Below are positions 10,550 to 19,247 of a stretch of 64,000 nt of DNA, in pieces (position 1 is the first letter of the stretch; every line of letters begins with the position of its first letter). The stretch is from Peteryoungia desertarenae. GTDB lineage: Bacteria > Pseudomonadota > Alphaproteobacteria > Rhizobiales > Rhizobiaceae. Both the position numbers and the translations under genes were made by a program. Under the pieces are notes generated by a model that saw nothing but the letters and a program-made list of their open reading frames with translations, was not told the DNA's origin and did not search any database. Location of the stretch: contig NZ_CP058350.1 of NCBI RefSeq assembly GCF_005860795.2, positions 1,270,501-1,334,500 on the forward strand, written 5' to 3'.

Positions 10550-10930
10550 TTGAAAAACACGAGAGACAACGGCTTGTCCGACCGCCGCAACGCAGCCTCT
10601 GATGCCAAGGCCGCGCAGTTACAAGCCTACAAGGCTGCACTCGAAAAGGCAGCGCCGACACTGGAGGCGCGCCAGGCTGAGCGTATCGCGATTGCCACGG
10701 CACGTGATGAGCGCCGTGCCGAGCGCGAGCGGCTGAAGACCGAGGAACGCGATCGGCTAAAGGCTGAAGCCGCGGCGGCTGAAGCAGCCACCCAGGCCGC
10801 CGCGCGCGCCGAGATCGAAGCGCGCGAAGCTGCCGAAGCCAGCCGTATTTCGCGGGTGGTGGAAGACGAAGTTGCCCGCAAGGCCCAGCGCGACCAGCGC
10901 TATGCAGCCCGCAAGGCGCGTCAGGGATAA
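10550..10930 (+). CDS. DUF6481-like Ala/Arg/Glu-rich protein
   Basis: This 126-residue cytoplasmic protein is almost entirely an Ala/Arg/Glu-rich helix, with about 90 residues of predicted coiled coil. The N-terminal DRRNAASDAKAAQLQAYKAA and C-terminal RDQRYAARKARQ ends fit the DUF6481 family as I remember it, whose function is unknown. No ATG is available near the start; the TTG at 10550 lies behind a GGGAACTGAG stretch and is the best start. The high charge suggests binding to nucleic acid or ribosomes, but that is inference. It sits in a run of small genes after a cold-shock gene. Confidence 0.65.
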   Translation: MKNTRDNGLSDRRNAASDAKAAQLQAYKAALEKAAPTLEARQAERIAIATARDERRAERERLKTEERDRLKAEAAAAEAATQAAARAEIEAREAAEASRISRVVEDEVARKAQRDQRYAARKARQG

Positions 10931-11087
10931 GCGCCTTCGTCTGCAGGGTGATACCTTGGTGTTCACGCCATTGGCATCTTCTGTCAGCCGCAGCAGACGC
11001 CTGAAGCCATGGAATTGCCGTCAGATCAGCCTACATGTGATTCAGAGCATGGCCTTTGAAACGGGCCTCGCGCAAATGGAGTTTCAC

Positions 11088-11426
11088 ATGAAGATCAGAC
11101 TTTTTATAGCCGCGACATCCGCGGCTCTTGCCTTTGCCGTCATGCCCGCCAAGGCAGGCGACTGGACCCTGATGGATATCCTGATTGGCAAGCGTTACGC
11201 CGGAAATGTCACGGCGATCCAGATCACGGACGGACACAGCAATTCCGAATGGGCGGTGCCTGCACAGGTTATCTATCCGACTGGAAACAGCCTTGCAGAA
11301 GCACAGGCCGAAGTGATGGATGATCCAAGCCTGCAGGCAGCTCTTGAAGTGCGCGGCATTGCGCCGAAGAATGTCCTCTGGATCGAAACAGCACTGACCG
11401 GCGGCAAGATCATCTACTATCGTTAA
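11088..11426 (+). CDS. Small periplasmic protein of unknown function
   Basis: This 112-residue protein has a clear signal peptide (positively charged start, hydrophobic stretch, predicted cleavage after MPAKA near residue 23). The mature part of about 89 residues has no cysteine and contains repeated short beta-prone segments (NVTAIQITDGHS, PKNVLWIETALTGG). The ATG at 11088 has TGGAG seven bases upstream; in-frame codons further upstream lack a leader-like sequence. Two small cytoplasmic unknown genes precede it and a terminator follows. I do not recognise a family and assign no function. Confidence 0.7.
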   Translation: MKIRLFIAATSAALAFAVMPAKAGDWTLMDILIGKRYAGNVTAIQITDGHSNSEWAVPAQVIYPTGNSLAEAQAEVMDDPSLQAALEVRGIAPKNVLWIETALTGGKIIYYR

Positions 11427-11452
11427 TCGCGATTGCTATGAATATCGACTGA

Positions 11453-11486
11453 AAACCCCGCCTTGTGAACAGGGCGGGGTTTCTTG
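11453..11486. terminator. Bidirectional terminator between convergent genes
   Basis: A perfect stem of 9-10 bp (AACCCCGCC / GGCGGGGTT) has T-rich flanks on both strands, TTTCTTG on the plus strand and TTTTCAG on the minus strand. It lies between the small periplasmic protein gene and the convergent M29 aminopeptidase. Confidence 0.85.
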
Positions 11487-11509
11487 TCTGAAAGGCGGTG
11501 GCCGAGTGG

Positions 11510-12760
11510 TCAGGCCCATTCGCCCCGGCGCATGACGGGCACCTTCGAGCCATCGGCCCGGATGCCGTCGATGTCGACCTTGTCCGAGCCGATCATCCAG
11601 TCGATATGGATAAGCGAGGAATTGCCGCCCTGCGCCTTGATCTGATCCTGGCTGAGCGAGGCGCCATTGAGGAAGCACTTCGAATAGCATTGGCCGAGTG
11701 CGATATGGCAGGAGGCGTTTTCGTCGAAGAGGGTGTTGTAGAACAGGACTCCTGACGCCGAAATCGGAGAGGAGTGCGGCACAAGCGCCACTTCGCCCAA
11801 ACGTCTCGCGCCCTCGTCGGTGTCGAGCACCTTGTTGAGCACGGCCTCGCCCTTCGACGCTTTTGCCTCGACGATGCGTCCGCCTTCAAAGCGCACCTGG
11901 ATATCGTCGATCAGCGTGCCCTGGTGAGAAAGCGGCTTGGTCGAGGAGACATGCCCTTCGACCTTCAGAGCATGCGGCGTGGTGAAGACTTCTTCTGTCG
12001 GGATGTTCGGATTGCAGGTCACGCCGTTCTTGGCCGTTGAAGCGCCGCCATGCCATTCATGGCCGTCGGCGAGCCCAACCGTCAGATCCGTGCCGGGGCC
12101 GGTAAAGTGAAGCGCCGCAAACCGCTCGCCGTTCAGCCAGGTCGACCGCTTCTTCAGTTCCGCATTGTGTTCGGCCCAGGCAGCGACCGGATCGTCACGA
12201 TCGACGCGCGAGGCCGCAAAGATGGCATCGGCCAGCTTGCGCACGGCCTCCTCGATTGGCATGTCAGGGAAGACGAGTTTCGCCCAGGACGGATTGGGAT
12301 AGGAGCAGATGTTCCAGTTGATGTCGAAATTGGAAATATGCTCCAGCGCCGGCTTGTAGGCCATGGAATTGGCACGATTGGCGCGGCCTACCTTTGTTGG
12401 GTCTTCCTGCGAAAGCAGCATCGGATTGTCGCCGGCAATGGCAAGCCTTGCAGCGCCCCCGGCAAACGCCTTGGCCATCCCCTCATAGAGCCAGCCGGAG
12501 GCGCAATCAAAGCTGTCGTCATGGCCAAATCGATAGCGCGCAAGCGTCGTCTCCTCGTCGGAATAGAAGGTCGTGACGATGCCCGCCCCGGCGCGATAGG
12601 CATGGGCAGTGATCAGGCGCACGAGCGGCAGAGCAAGGACGGGTGCCGTCAGCACCAGATCCTGACCCTTTTGCAACTGAAGGCCGACCTTCACCGCCAC
12701 TTCGGCGAGCTTGTCGAGCTTCTGCGGATCGATCGAGGCTGAGTAATCGGGGAGGGTCAT
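11510..12760 (-). CDS. M29 family aminopeptidase
   Basis: This 416-residue cytoplasmic metallopeptidase belongs to the thermophilic aminopeptidase (AmpS/PepS, M29) family, which removes N-terminal amino acids using two metal ions. The C-terminal half carries the family metal-site segments: NIPTEEVFTTPH (first acidic ligand region), GEVALVPHSSPIS, FDENASCHIALGQ with its His, and HIDWMIGSDKVDIDGI near the end. Length is normal for the family. It is convergent with the small periplasmic protein and followed upstream by the ybaK-arsC-like pair, transcribed in the same direction. Confidence 0.92.
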   Translation of the reverse strand: MTLPDYSASIDPQKLDKLAEVAVKVGLQLQKGQDLVLTAPVLALPLVRLITAHAYRAGAGIVTTFYSDEETTLARYRFGHDDSFDCASGWLYEGMAKAFAGGAARLAIAGDNPMLLSQEDPTKVGRANRANSMAYKPALEHISNFDINWNICSYPNPSWAKLVFPDMPIEEAVRKLADAIFAASRVDRDDPVAAWAEHNAELKKRSTWLNGERFAALHFTGPGTDLTVGLADGHEWHGGASTAKNGVTCNPNIPTEEVFTTPHALKVEGHVSSTKPLSHQGTLIDDIQVRFEGGRIVEAKASKGEAVLNKVLDTDEGARRLGEVALVPHSSPISASGVLFYNTLFDENASCHIALGQCYSKCFLNGASLSQDQIKAQGGNSSLIHIDWMIGSDKVDIDGIRADGSKVPVMRRGEWA

Positions 12761-12822
12761 GGGGCATTCCTGTTCAATTGGCTAGGGCTGACTTAGTGTC
12801 GAACCTCGTGAATGTGTAGGGC

Positions 12823-13296
12823 TCAGGCAACCAGCGGTGCCGCAATCGCGCCAAGTGCGGCAATCGCATCCTTTGGCGACAGCCGCACCTGCAGCCCACG
12901 CTGGCCGCCATTCATGTAGACGAGCGCCTCGTCCATGGCGGTTATCTCGATGGCGGTGGGAACCTGCTTCTTCTGGCCGAAGGGGCTGATACCGCCGACC
13001 ACGAAGCCGGTGAGCTTTTCGGCATTTGCCGGCTTCATCATCGCTGCCGATTTTCCGCCGAAGGCACTCGCCAGCTTCTTCATCGACACCTCCCTGTCGG
13101 AGGGCACGACGACACAGACCGGCTTACCGTCGAGTTCAGCCATGAGCGTCTTCAGAACGCGCGAGGGATGCTCGCCGATCGCTTCCGCCGCCTGCAACCC
13201 GATGCGCTCGGCATTCGGGTCATAGTCATAGGTCGCGGTGGTATAGGCGACGCCTGCCTTGTCGAGAAACTGCGTGGCGCGGGTGGTCTTTGCCAT
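12823..13296 (-). CDS. ybaK: Cys-tRNA(Pro) deacylase, YbaK/EbsC family
   Basis: This 157-residue protein is a YbaK-type trans-editing enzyme that hydrolyses Cys-tRNA(Pro) formed in error by prolyl-tRNA synthetase. The family pattern is clear: VLKTLMAELDGKPVCVVVPSD with the essential Lys, then KKLASAFGGKSAAMM and GGISPFGQKK. The frame continues 23 codons upstream but that part overlaps the previous gene and is unlike the family, so the ATG at 13296 (MAKTTRATQFLDKAG) is chosen. It begins four bases after the stop of the ArsC-like gene, so they form an operon. Confidence 0.92.
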   Translation of the reverse strand: MAKTTRATQFLDKAGVAYTTATYDYDPNAERIGLQAAEAIGEHPSRVLKTLMAELDGKPVCVVVPSDREVSMKKLASAFGGKSAAMMKPANAEKLTGFVVGGISPFGQKKQVPTAIEITAMDEALVYMNGGQRGLQVRLSPKDAIAALGAIAAPLVA

Positions 13297-13300
13297 GAGA

Positions 13301-13648
13301 TCAGGCCTTGAAGGTCTGTTGATAGGTCTCGGGCTTGAAGCCGACCACGAGCGCGCCGTCCACATCGAGCACCGGCCGCTTGATCATCGATGGCTGCTCC
13401 AGCATCAGCGCCTTGGCCTTTGCCGCGTCCAGATCGTTCTTCTGCGCGTCGTCGAGCTTCTTGAAGGTTGTCCCGGCCTTGTTGAGCAGCACTTCCCAGC
13501 CGACCTTGCCGATCCAGCCGTCGAGCGTCGCAGCGTCGATGCCCTTCACCTTGTAATCATGAAAGTCATGCGCCACGCCGTTTTCTTCGAGCCAGGTGCG
13601 CGCCTTCTTCATCGTGTCGCAGTTCTTGATGCCGTAGATCGTGGTCAT
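13301..13648 (-). CDS. ArsC/Spx-fold reductase (YffB-like)
   Basis: This 115-residue thioredoxin-fold protein belongs to the ArsC family. A single active cysteine is in YGIKNCDTMKKARTWLEENG (Cys10), followed by FHDYK, and the RPVLDVDG segment near residue 91 holds the conserved cis-Pro region. YffB-like members are thought to be glutathione-dependent thiol reductases, not arsenate reductases; the C-x2-S of typical ArsC is not present. The ATG at 13648 gives the family N-terminus. It is followed at once by ybaK and preceded by the guaA terminator region. Confidence 0.85.
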   Translation of the reverse strand: MTTIYGIKNCDTMKKARTWLEENGVAHDFHDYKVKGIDAATLDGWIGKVGWEVLLNKAGTTFKKLDDAQKNDLDAAKAKALMLEQPSMIKRPVLDVDGALVVGFKPETYQQTFKA

Positions 13649-13702
13649 GCCGGAATTCCTCGTCGCTATCCTGGCCGAAGGAATAGCAAACTGAGACACC
13701 GA

Positions 13703-13733
13703 TGCAAGAAAGGGTGAGCCGAGGCCCACCCTT
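13703..13733 (-). terminator. Intrinsic terminator after guaA
   Basis: On the minus strand a 7-bp stem (AAGGGTG / CACCCTT) with a 10-base loop is followed by TTTCTTG. It lies about 28 bases after the guaA stop and overlaps the region in front of the ArsC-like gene. Confidence 0.6.
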
Positions 13734-13760
13734 CAAATCGTCGTCGTCAGCGAGGATGGA

Positions 13761-15341
13761 TCACTCCCACTCGATGGTGCCCGGCGGCTTTGACGTGATG
13801 TCGTAGGTCACGCGGTTGATACCCTCGACCTCGTTGATGATGCGGGTTGCCGTCTCGCCGAGGAATTCATGGCTGAACGGATAATAATCCGCCGTCATGC
13901 CATCGACAGAGGTGACGGCACGCAAGGCGCAGGCATAGTCGTAGGTGCGCCCATCACCCATCACGCCAACGGTGCGGACGGGAAGGATGGCGACGAAAGC
14001 CTGCCAGATCTCGTCATAAAGACCATGCTTTCGGATCTGGTCGATATAGACGGCATCCGCCTTGCGCAGGATGTCGAGCTTCTCGCGGGTGATTTCGCCG
14101 GGGCAGCGAATGGCAAGACCCGGACCGGGGAAGGGGTGGCGACCGATGAACTTCTCCGGCAGGCCAAGCTCGCGGCCGAGCGCACGGACTTCGTCCTTGA
14201 ACAGTTCGCGCAAGGGTTCGACCAGCTTCAGGCCCATCTTTTCCGGCAGGCCGCCGACATTGTGGTGGCTCTTGATGGTGACGGAAGGACCACCCGAGAA
14301 GGACACACTTTCGATCACGTCCGGATAAAGCGTACCCTGGGCCAGGAATTCGGCACCCTCGATGGTGTTGGCGTGTTTCTGGAACACGTCGATGAACAGC
14401 CGGCCGATGATCTTTCGCTTGGTTTCCGGGTCCGAGACACCGTCCAGCTCGCCAAGGAAGAGGTCCTGTTCATCGGCATGGATCAGCGGGATGTTGTAGT
14501 TGTCACGGAACATCGTGACGACCTCTTCGGCCTCACCCTGGCGCAGCAGCCCATGATCGACGAAGACGCAGGTCAGCTGGTCGCCGATGGCTTCATGAAT
14601 GAGCACGGCGGCAACCGAGCTGTCGACCCCGCCCGACAGGCCGCAGATCACGCGCTTGTCGCCAACCTGGGCACGGATCTTGGCAATCGCCTCGGCGCGA
14701 TAGGCGCCCATGGTCCAGTCGCCCTTGAAGCCTGCGAGCTTCACGAAGTTCTCGTAAAGCGTCTTGCCGTTCGGGGTGTGGTGCACTTCCGGGTGGAATT
14801 GCACGGCATAGAAATGGCGCTTCGGATCGGCGGTGATTGCGAAAGGCGCGTTGGGCGAGGTGCCATAGACTTCGAAGCCAGGTGCAATGCGGCTCACATG
14901 GTCGCCATGGCTCATCCAGACCTGCTCACGGCCTTCCGAGAACCAGCCGGTGAGGAAGGGATCGGTCTGATCTGCCGGTGCCACATAGGCACGACCGAAC
15001 TCAGCCGTGCCGCCACCGCCAGAAATCTTGCCGCCTTCGACCTGACCACCCAGATCCTGCATCATGACCTGCTGGCCGTAGCAGATGCCGAGCAGCGGAA
15101 CGCCAAGCGAATAGACTGACTTCGGCGGACGGGGTGAGCCTTCGCGTGTCACCGAATCCGGGCCACCCGAGAAGATCACGGCCTTGGGCTTGAAGTCAGC
15201 CAGAAAGGCGTCCGTGACGTTTTGATAGGGATGGATTTCGCAATAAACGCTCAATTCGCGCAGCCGCCGCGCGATCAGTTGCGTCACCTGGGAGCCGAAA
15301 TCGATGATGAGGAGGCGATCGTGATGGGCTGTCTGGGTCAT
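13761..15341 (-). CDS. guaA: GMP synthase (glutamine-hydrolysing)
   Basis: GuaA amidates XMP to GMP using glutamine and ATP, the last step of guanine nucleotide synthesis, in the cytoplasm. The 526-residue protein has a class I amidotransferase domain with the nucleophile Cys in GICYGQQ and His/Glu in QFHPEVHHT, the PP-loop SGGVDSS of the ATP pyrophosphatase domain, and the C-terminal dimer domain ending in [10 protein letters not shown]. The ATG at 15341 has AAAGG eight bases upstream. It is transcribed alone or with the upstream nucleosidase gene, 76 bases away. Confidence 0.98.
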   Translation of the reverse strand: MTQTAHHDRLLIIDFGSQVTQLIARRLRELSVYCEIHPYQNVTDAFLADFKPKAVIFSGGPDSVTREGSPRPPKSVYSLGVPLLGICYGQQVMMQDLGGQVEGGKISGGGGTAEFGRAYVAPADQTDPFLTGWFSEGREQVWMSHGDHVSRIAPGFEVYGTSPNAPFAITADPKRHFYAVQFHPEVHHTPNGKTLYENFVKLAGFKGDWTMGAYRAEAIAKIRAQVGDKRVICGLSGGVDSSVAAVLIHEAIGDQLTCVFVDHGLLRQGEAEEVVTMFRDNYNIPLIHADEQDLFLGELDGVSDPETKRKIIGRLFIDVFQKHANTIEGAEFLAQGTLYPDVIESVSFSGGPSVTIKSHHNVGGLPEKMGLKLVEPLRELFKDEVRALGRELGLPEKFIGRHPFPGPGLAIRCPGEITREKLDILRKADAVYIDQIRKHGLYDEIWQAFVAILPVRTVGVMGDGRTYDYACALRAVTSVDGMTADYYPFSHEFLGETATRIINEVEGINRVTYDITSKPPGTIEWE

Positions 15342-15417
15342 GGCGAGCCTTTAAAGAAAACCGGGCCTTGTTTCAATGGCAGAATGCCTGCCAGACTTGG
15401 ATTTTTTGTGCGCCTGC

Positions 15418-16056
15418 TCAGAACCAGAAGACACCGTCTTCCAAGGCTGTTTGCAGACCATCCACCGCGAGCGCCAGTTTCTTGTCGATGACATGCAGAT
15501 ATTGCGTCCAGTCGTCGATGTGGTTGACGTCGTGGCGGCCATCCGAAATGCCGCGCAAACCGATCAGGGGGATCTCGAAATTCTGGCAAGCCCGCAAAAT
15601 CGCGAAGGTCTCCATATCGACCATATCCGCATCAATGGACTGATAGGCCGAACCGGAAACCACATTCGCACCGGTGGAAAGCGTCGCAGCCGGAATGGCC
15701 GGGATGCGCAGCGGCAGTTCGACCGAGGCCGGAAGATCGAGAAAGGGCGTGCGGCCTTTCTCGAAGCCGAAGGCAGAGGCATCCATGTCGCGATAGGAAA
15801 CAGCCGACACCTGATAGACTTCCGCCTGCTCCAGCGTTGAAGAGCCCGCAGAACCCAGCGAGACAACGAGATCGGGGCGTTCGCCGCCGGCGGAAAGCTC
15901 GCTCAGGGTGCGTGTCAGAACAACCGCAGCCTCCACCGGCCCCACGCCGGTCATCAGCGGCTGGATCCGCGTCTTGAGAAACGGACCATATTCGGCGCTG
16001 GCTGCCATGACGAAGAGCACGGACTTGCCGGCGACGGACTTCACTTCAAAACTCAT
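15418..16056 (-). CDS. 5'-methylthioadenosine/S-adenosylhomocysteine nucleosidase-like protein
   Basis: This 212-residue protein belongs to the purine nucleoside phosphorylase/MTAN fold. TGVGPVEAAV and SLGSAGSS fit the phosphate/ribose loop, and ADMVDMETFAILRA contains the conserved Met-Glu that binds the ribose, followed by RGISDGRH with the catalytic Asp (SD). The enzyme would split methylthioadenosine or S-adenosylhomocysteine into adenine and the thioribose product in the methionine salvage and quorum-signal pathways. It starts within the stop codon of the thioesterase gene (ATGA). The gene precedes guaA, which fits a purine-salvage grouping. Confidence 0.82.
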   Translation of the reverse strand: MSFEVKSVAGKSVLFVMAASAEYGPFLKTRIQPLMTGVGPVEAAVVLTRTLSELSAGGERPDLVVSLGSAGSSTLEQAEVYQVSAVSYRDMDASAFGFEKGRTPFLDLPASVELPLRIPAIPAATLSTGANVVSGSAYQSIDADMVDMETFAILRACQNFEIPLIGLRGISDGRHDVNHIDDWTQYLHVIDKKLALAVDGLQTALEDGVFWF

Positions 16057-16502
16057 CCGGAAATACCCTCTCGCCCGCGAATGACCATCATCGTGCTGGT
16101 CATGGAGGCAATCAGCTTGGCGGGTCCATCGGTCAGGGCATAACCCCGGCCATCGGCGACGATGATGTTGGTGCCCGGCTTGGTGATTTCGCTGCGAAAC
16201 AGAAAGCGTTCGCCACGCCCGGGCGACATCAGATTGATCTTGAACTCGATCGTGAGCAGCGAGGCGTCGGTATCGATCAGCGTATAGGCGGCATAGCTCG
16301 ATGCGCTGTCGAGGGCCGCCGAAATCACGCCGGCATGAAGAAATCCGTGCTGCTGCGTCAGGCCTTCGTCATAGCCGAGTTCGATCTCGACCACGCCCGG
16401 GCTGATCCGAGAGATTTCCGCACCAATTGTCTTCATCGCCCCCTGGCGCGCAAAGCTTTGCCGGATGCGTCGGCTGATTGCTTCGTCGTCAATGTCATCC
16501 AT
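16053..16502 (-). CDS. PaaI family hotdog-fold thioesterase
   Basis: This is an acyl-CoA thioesterase-like protein of about 149 residues with a hotdog fold. The PaaI/YigI pattern is present: QQHGFLHAGVISAALDSASSYAAY with the catalytic-region HxG and Asp, followed by LTIEFKINLMSPGRG. The start at 16502 (MDDIDDEAISRR) is preferred to 16556, because the extra 18 residues are unlike the family. Its TGA overlaps the ATG of the nucleosidase gene. The acyl-CoA substrate is unknown. Confidence 0.85.
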   Translation of the reverse strand: MDDIDDEAISRRIRQSFARQGAMKTIGAEISRISPGVVEIELGYDEGLTQQHGFLHAGVISAALDSASSYAAYTLIDTDASLLTIEFKINLMSPGRGERFLFRSEITKPGTNIIVADGRGYALTDGPAKLIASMTSTMMVIRGREGISG

Positions 16503-16574
16503 GTTGCAGCGCCCCTTTGAAGGCGGGAAATTGGCATGGACGACAAGAGTCGGCAAGCGCTGCAGATCGGGAAA

Positions 16575-17027
16575 TCAGTTCATCAGGAAGAGCGTTGCGT
16601 TGAGCAAGGTCGCGAAGCCCACCCAGGCCGCATAGGGAACGAAGAGCCAGGAGGACAGAGGGTCAATCCGTCTAGCCTTTGCGATGAAGACAAGGACCGA
16701 AGCAAGCAGCGGGAAGATGACAAAAAGCCCGAGTGCGGGGCTCTGCATGCCGAAAAAGGTCGGTGACCACAACATGTTCAGTGCAAACTGGGCAAACCAC
16801 ACCTGCATGGCCGCCGAACGCGGCGAAAGCTGCCAGATCCGGGCGCCTGCAATACCGATCAGCACATAAAGGATGGTCCAGACAGGCCCAAAGACCCAGG
16901 AAGGCGGGTTGAAGAAAGGCTTCTCCAGGGTGCTGTACCATTCACCCGGCATGTTTGTGAGGCCGGACAACAGGCCGGCCATGACGACAAAGGCGATAAA
17001 GAGGGCATAGGTCAAAACTGTTTTCAT
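16575..17027 (-). CDS. tspO: TspO/MBR family tryptophan-rich sensory protein
   Basis: This 150-residue inner-membrane protein has five predicted helices and the TspO pattern: WYSTLEKPFFNPPSWVFGPV in the first loop, WTILYVLIGIAG in helix 2 and FAQFALNMLWSPTFFG in helix 3. TspO binds porphyrins and in rhizobia and Rhodobacter modulates gene expression in response to oxygen or nutrient state. Length is normal. It sits between the thioesterase-nucleosidase-guaA run and the imelysin operon, all on the minus strand; with only about 38 bases to the DUF1513 stop it may be read through from that iron-type operon. Confidence 0.93.
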   Translation of the reverse strand: MKTVLTYALFIAFVVMAGLLSGLTNMPGEWYSTLEKPFFNPPSWVFGPVWTILYVLIGIAGARIWQLSPRSAAMQVWFAQFALNMLWSPTFFGMQSPALGLFVIFPLLASVLVFIAKARRIDPLSSWLFVPYAAWVGFATLLNATLFLMN

Positions 17028-17065
17028 GCACCGGACCTAGTGTGCCAGACGGATGATGCCAAGGG

Positions 17066-18145
17066 TCAAAGCCGCATTATGTGCTGGTCAAAGGCAAGAT
17101 CATGCCGTCTATCGGCAAAATCACCACGATAGGAAGAGAGGGCAAAACCTTGGGCCGATGCGGCAATCCCTGCAGCGTCCAGAAGGACACGCTCTTCAAG
17201 CAGCGAGCCAGTCCGTCCGTCCAGCGTGATGCTGAGCCCTTTGCTTGGAGAGGAGAGGCCAACAAGGCCGAGCGCATTATTGACGGCAATGGCACCGACA
17301 TAATTGCCCATTCGGTCCGTGGTCTCGTCCGGTAGGTCGACCAGCGTCAAATCTTCGCCCCTGGCAAAATAACCGACAAGCGGTGGCCGTTCGTTTCGGG
17401 GCCCTTCATACTGGCAGGCAAACCAGATGCGGCCATTATCGGCCAGGGCCAGATGGCGGGTGGAAAGCTGACGAAGCGCCTCTGGCAGGCTGTGCTTCTG
17501 AATGACGGAGCCTGTTGCTGCATCGGCGATGACCAGTGAGGGCTCCATATGGTCGAGATTGAGCTTGGTTCGACCAAAATCCGGATGGGTTTCAATACCG
17601 CCATTGGCGATCAGCAGCAGCTTCCCGTCATCGGACACCGTCATGTCATGCGTGCCGATACCATGCGCAGGCACCTCGCCGATGCGGTTGAAGCTGTCCG
17701 CCGCGTCATAGATCCCGATCATGCCACGATTGGCATCGAAGTCGTTTTCACTGGCATAGAGCAGCCGGCCATCGGGCGAGAAGGAGCCATGGCCGAAGAA
17801 ATGGCGACCTTCCGGCGCGCTGATGATCCGGGGTGCCGCGTGGCCCTTCTGGTCGAAAATCACAGCGAATGTACCGGGTCGCCTCGCAAAGGCCACAGCG
17901 AGGCCCGCAACCCTGCTGACGCAAAGCCCATGAATGCGGCCAGGTAGCGAAATTTCACTGATGAAGTCACCACGCTCTGTCAGGAGACCGATGGCGAAGC
18001 GTCCATCGGGATGGCGCAGGCCGGTGGCGAAAACGGCCTCTGCTCGCGACAGCGCGAAAGCGGCGGAGGGCGCAAGACTGGCAACGAAGGCTGCCCCTGC
18101 GGCCCGGATGAACTGCCGTCTCTCGATGAGCCCGGTCCCGCGCAT
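17066..18145 (-). CDS. DUF1513 protein, Tat-exported beta-propeller-like
   Basis: This protein of about 359 residues has a twin-arginine signal (ERRQFIRAAGAAFVASLAPS, cleavage near residue 31), so it is folded before export to the periplasm. The remainder is a DUF1513 domain, predicted to be a WD40-like propeller, with repeated segments such as HGIGTHDMTVSDDGKLLLIA and FFGHGSFSPDGRLLYASEND. It is the last gene of the imelysin / di-heme oxidoreductase / imelysin operon, and its start lies two to four bases after the preceding stop. The molecular role is unknown; context suggests periplasmic iron handling. Confidence 0.85.
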   Translation of the reverse strand: MRGTGLIERRQFIRAAGAAFVASLAPSAAFALSRAEAVFATGLRHPDGRFAIGLLTERGDFISEISLPGRIHGLCVSRVAGLAVAFARRPGTFAVIFDQKGHAAPRIISAPEGRHFFGHGSFSPDGRLLYASENDFDANRGMIGIYDAADSFNRIGEVPAHGIGTHDMTVSDDGKLLLIANGGIETHPDFGRTKLNLDHMEPSLVIADAATGSVIQKHSLPEALRQLSTRHLALADNGRIWFACQYEGPRNERPPLVGYFARGEDLTLVDLPDETTDRMGNYVGAIAVNNALGLVGLSSPSKGLSITLDGRTGSLLEERVLLDAAGIAASAQGFALSSYRGDFADRRHDLAFDQHIMRL

Positions 18146-18146
18146 C

Positions 18147-19247
18147 TCAATCCCCATCGGAAAAGGAGAAGCCGGCCGAAAGACCCATGGCGCCGCCAAG
18201 ATCGTTGTTGAGCCTGAGAATAAGGTCCCGCGTGTTGAAGAGCAGGAAATCGAGCCGCGCCATCTCGACCGGATCCTCCACGGCTCGGCTCACATCCGCC
18301 GTGGTCTCGTTCGCGACACGGATGATGGCATTGGTCACGAAATCAATCGATGAGACAACGGAGCGGCTGTCTTCTGGCAAGAGTTCGACAAGGCCGGATT
18401 GCTGGAGAAGCGCCCGGATGCCCTCCACGTTCGCCGTAATCGAGCGCAGGCTGTTACCCGAGCGCCAGTAGATCGCCTGTTTCGGCAGGGCGCGTTTGTT
18501 CGGCCCCTTGTAGAAACCTTCGATCCGCTGGTCGCGAACGGTCTCTGCCGCATGAACAAGGACACCGAGAAGAGCTTTGGCGGCTTCTTGATTGTCGCGG
18601 AAGACAGGATTGTCGGCTCCGGGCGTTTTCCAGGCGGCCTGAATGCCCTCCGGATCATCCCATGCGTCAACAAGCTCGTCGCCGACCCTCGCCAGATTGC
18701 CGGCGATGGCCTCAGCATAGCGGCAACGAAACTGCCCGCTGTCGGACAAGAGCGTTTCGGAGCCGGTTCCGAAAAGAACATATTCGGCAGCGCCCAGACC
18801 CTGCATGGCAACGCTCTTGCCGTTCAGTGTTGCAACGGAAGTGACGCTGTCATCAGGCTTCGCCAGCACGGCCTGAACCTGCTTCAGCCCGGTGCTCTTG
18901 CGGTCGGGGTAGAACAGGATGCGCTCAAAGCGGTTGTCCTCGATGACCGGGCCGATCCGAAGGATTTCAATGTTTGACCATGCGTCCACCGTGTCATCAA
19001 AGGCGTTGCGGGCTGCAGTCAGCCTCTCTTCGGAAGCATCGCGGCAGAGATCACCGATGGCGTTTTCAAGTTCCCGAGCTTCCGTGACAAATCGGCGATA
19101 GCCTGGCTTGATGAAATCATCGACGGCGCGTGCCATCACGGCGGGTACTTTGTCGTCATTCGGATCTGACAAGGCCATGCTTTCCTGTGCTGTCGCTTGA
19201 GTGGCCACAAGAATGCTGAAGGCACATGTGAGGATCAGACGCATCAA
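18147..19247 (-). CDS. Imelysin family protein (second copy, divergent motif)
   Basis: This 366-residue exported protein has a signal peptide (LILTCAFSILVATQATAQ, cleavage near residue 20) and an imelysin-like helical domain. Imelysins are periplasmic or outer-membrane-linked proteins connected with iron uptake. At the position of the family GxHxxE signature this copy reads QGLGAAEYVLFG, so the His is missing while the Glu is kept; the iron-site chemistry may differ from that of the copy at 20827-22107. Its ATG overlaps the stop of the di-heme oxidoreductase gene (ATGA), and DUF1513 follows immediately. In this layout the four proteins probably form one periplasmic system. Confidence 0.88.
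   Translation of the reverse strand: MMRLILTCAFSILVATQATAQESMALSDPNDDKVPAVMARAVDDFIKPGYRRFVTEARELENAIGDLCRDASEERLTAARNAFDDTVDAWSNIEILRIGPVIEDNRFERILFYPDRKSTGLKQVQAVLAKPDDSVTSVATLNGKSVAMQGLGAAEYVLFGTGSETLLSDSGQFRCRYAEAIAGNLARVGDELVDAWDDPEGIQAAWKTPGADNPVFRDNQEAAKALLGVLVHAAETVRDQRIEGFYKGPNKRALPKQAIYWRSGNSLRSITANVEGIRALLQQSGLVELLPEDSRSVVSSIDFVTNAIIRVANETTADVSRAVEDPVEMARLDFLLFNTRDLILRLNNDLGGAMGLSAGFSFSDGD

Noticed and set aside
13869..15119. Long open frame on the plus strand inside guaA
   Set aside because: It is the antisense of a clear guaA and its product has no family features; similar antisense frames occur in prfC (45521-47122), ubiB (56010-57167) and dnaA (61190-62686).
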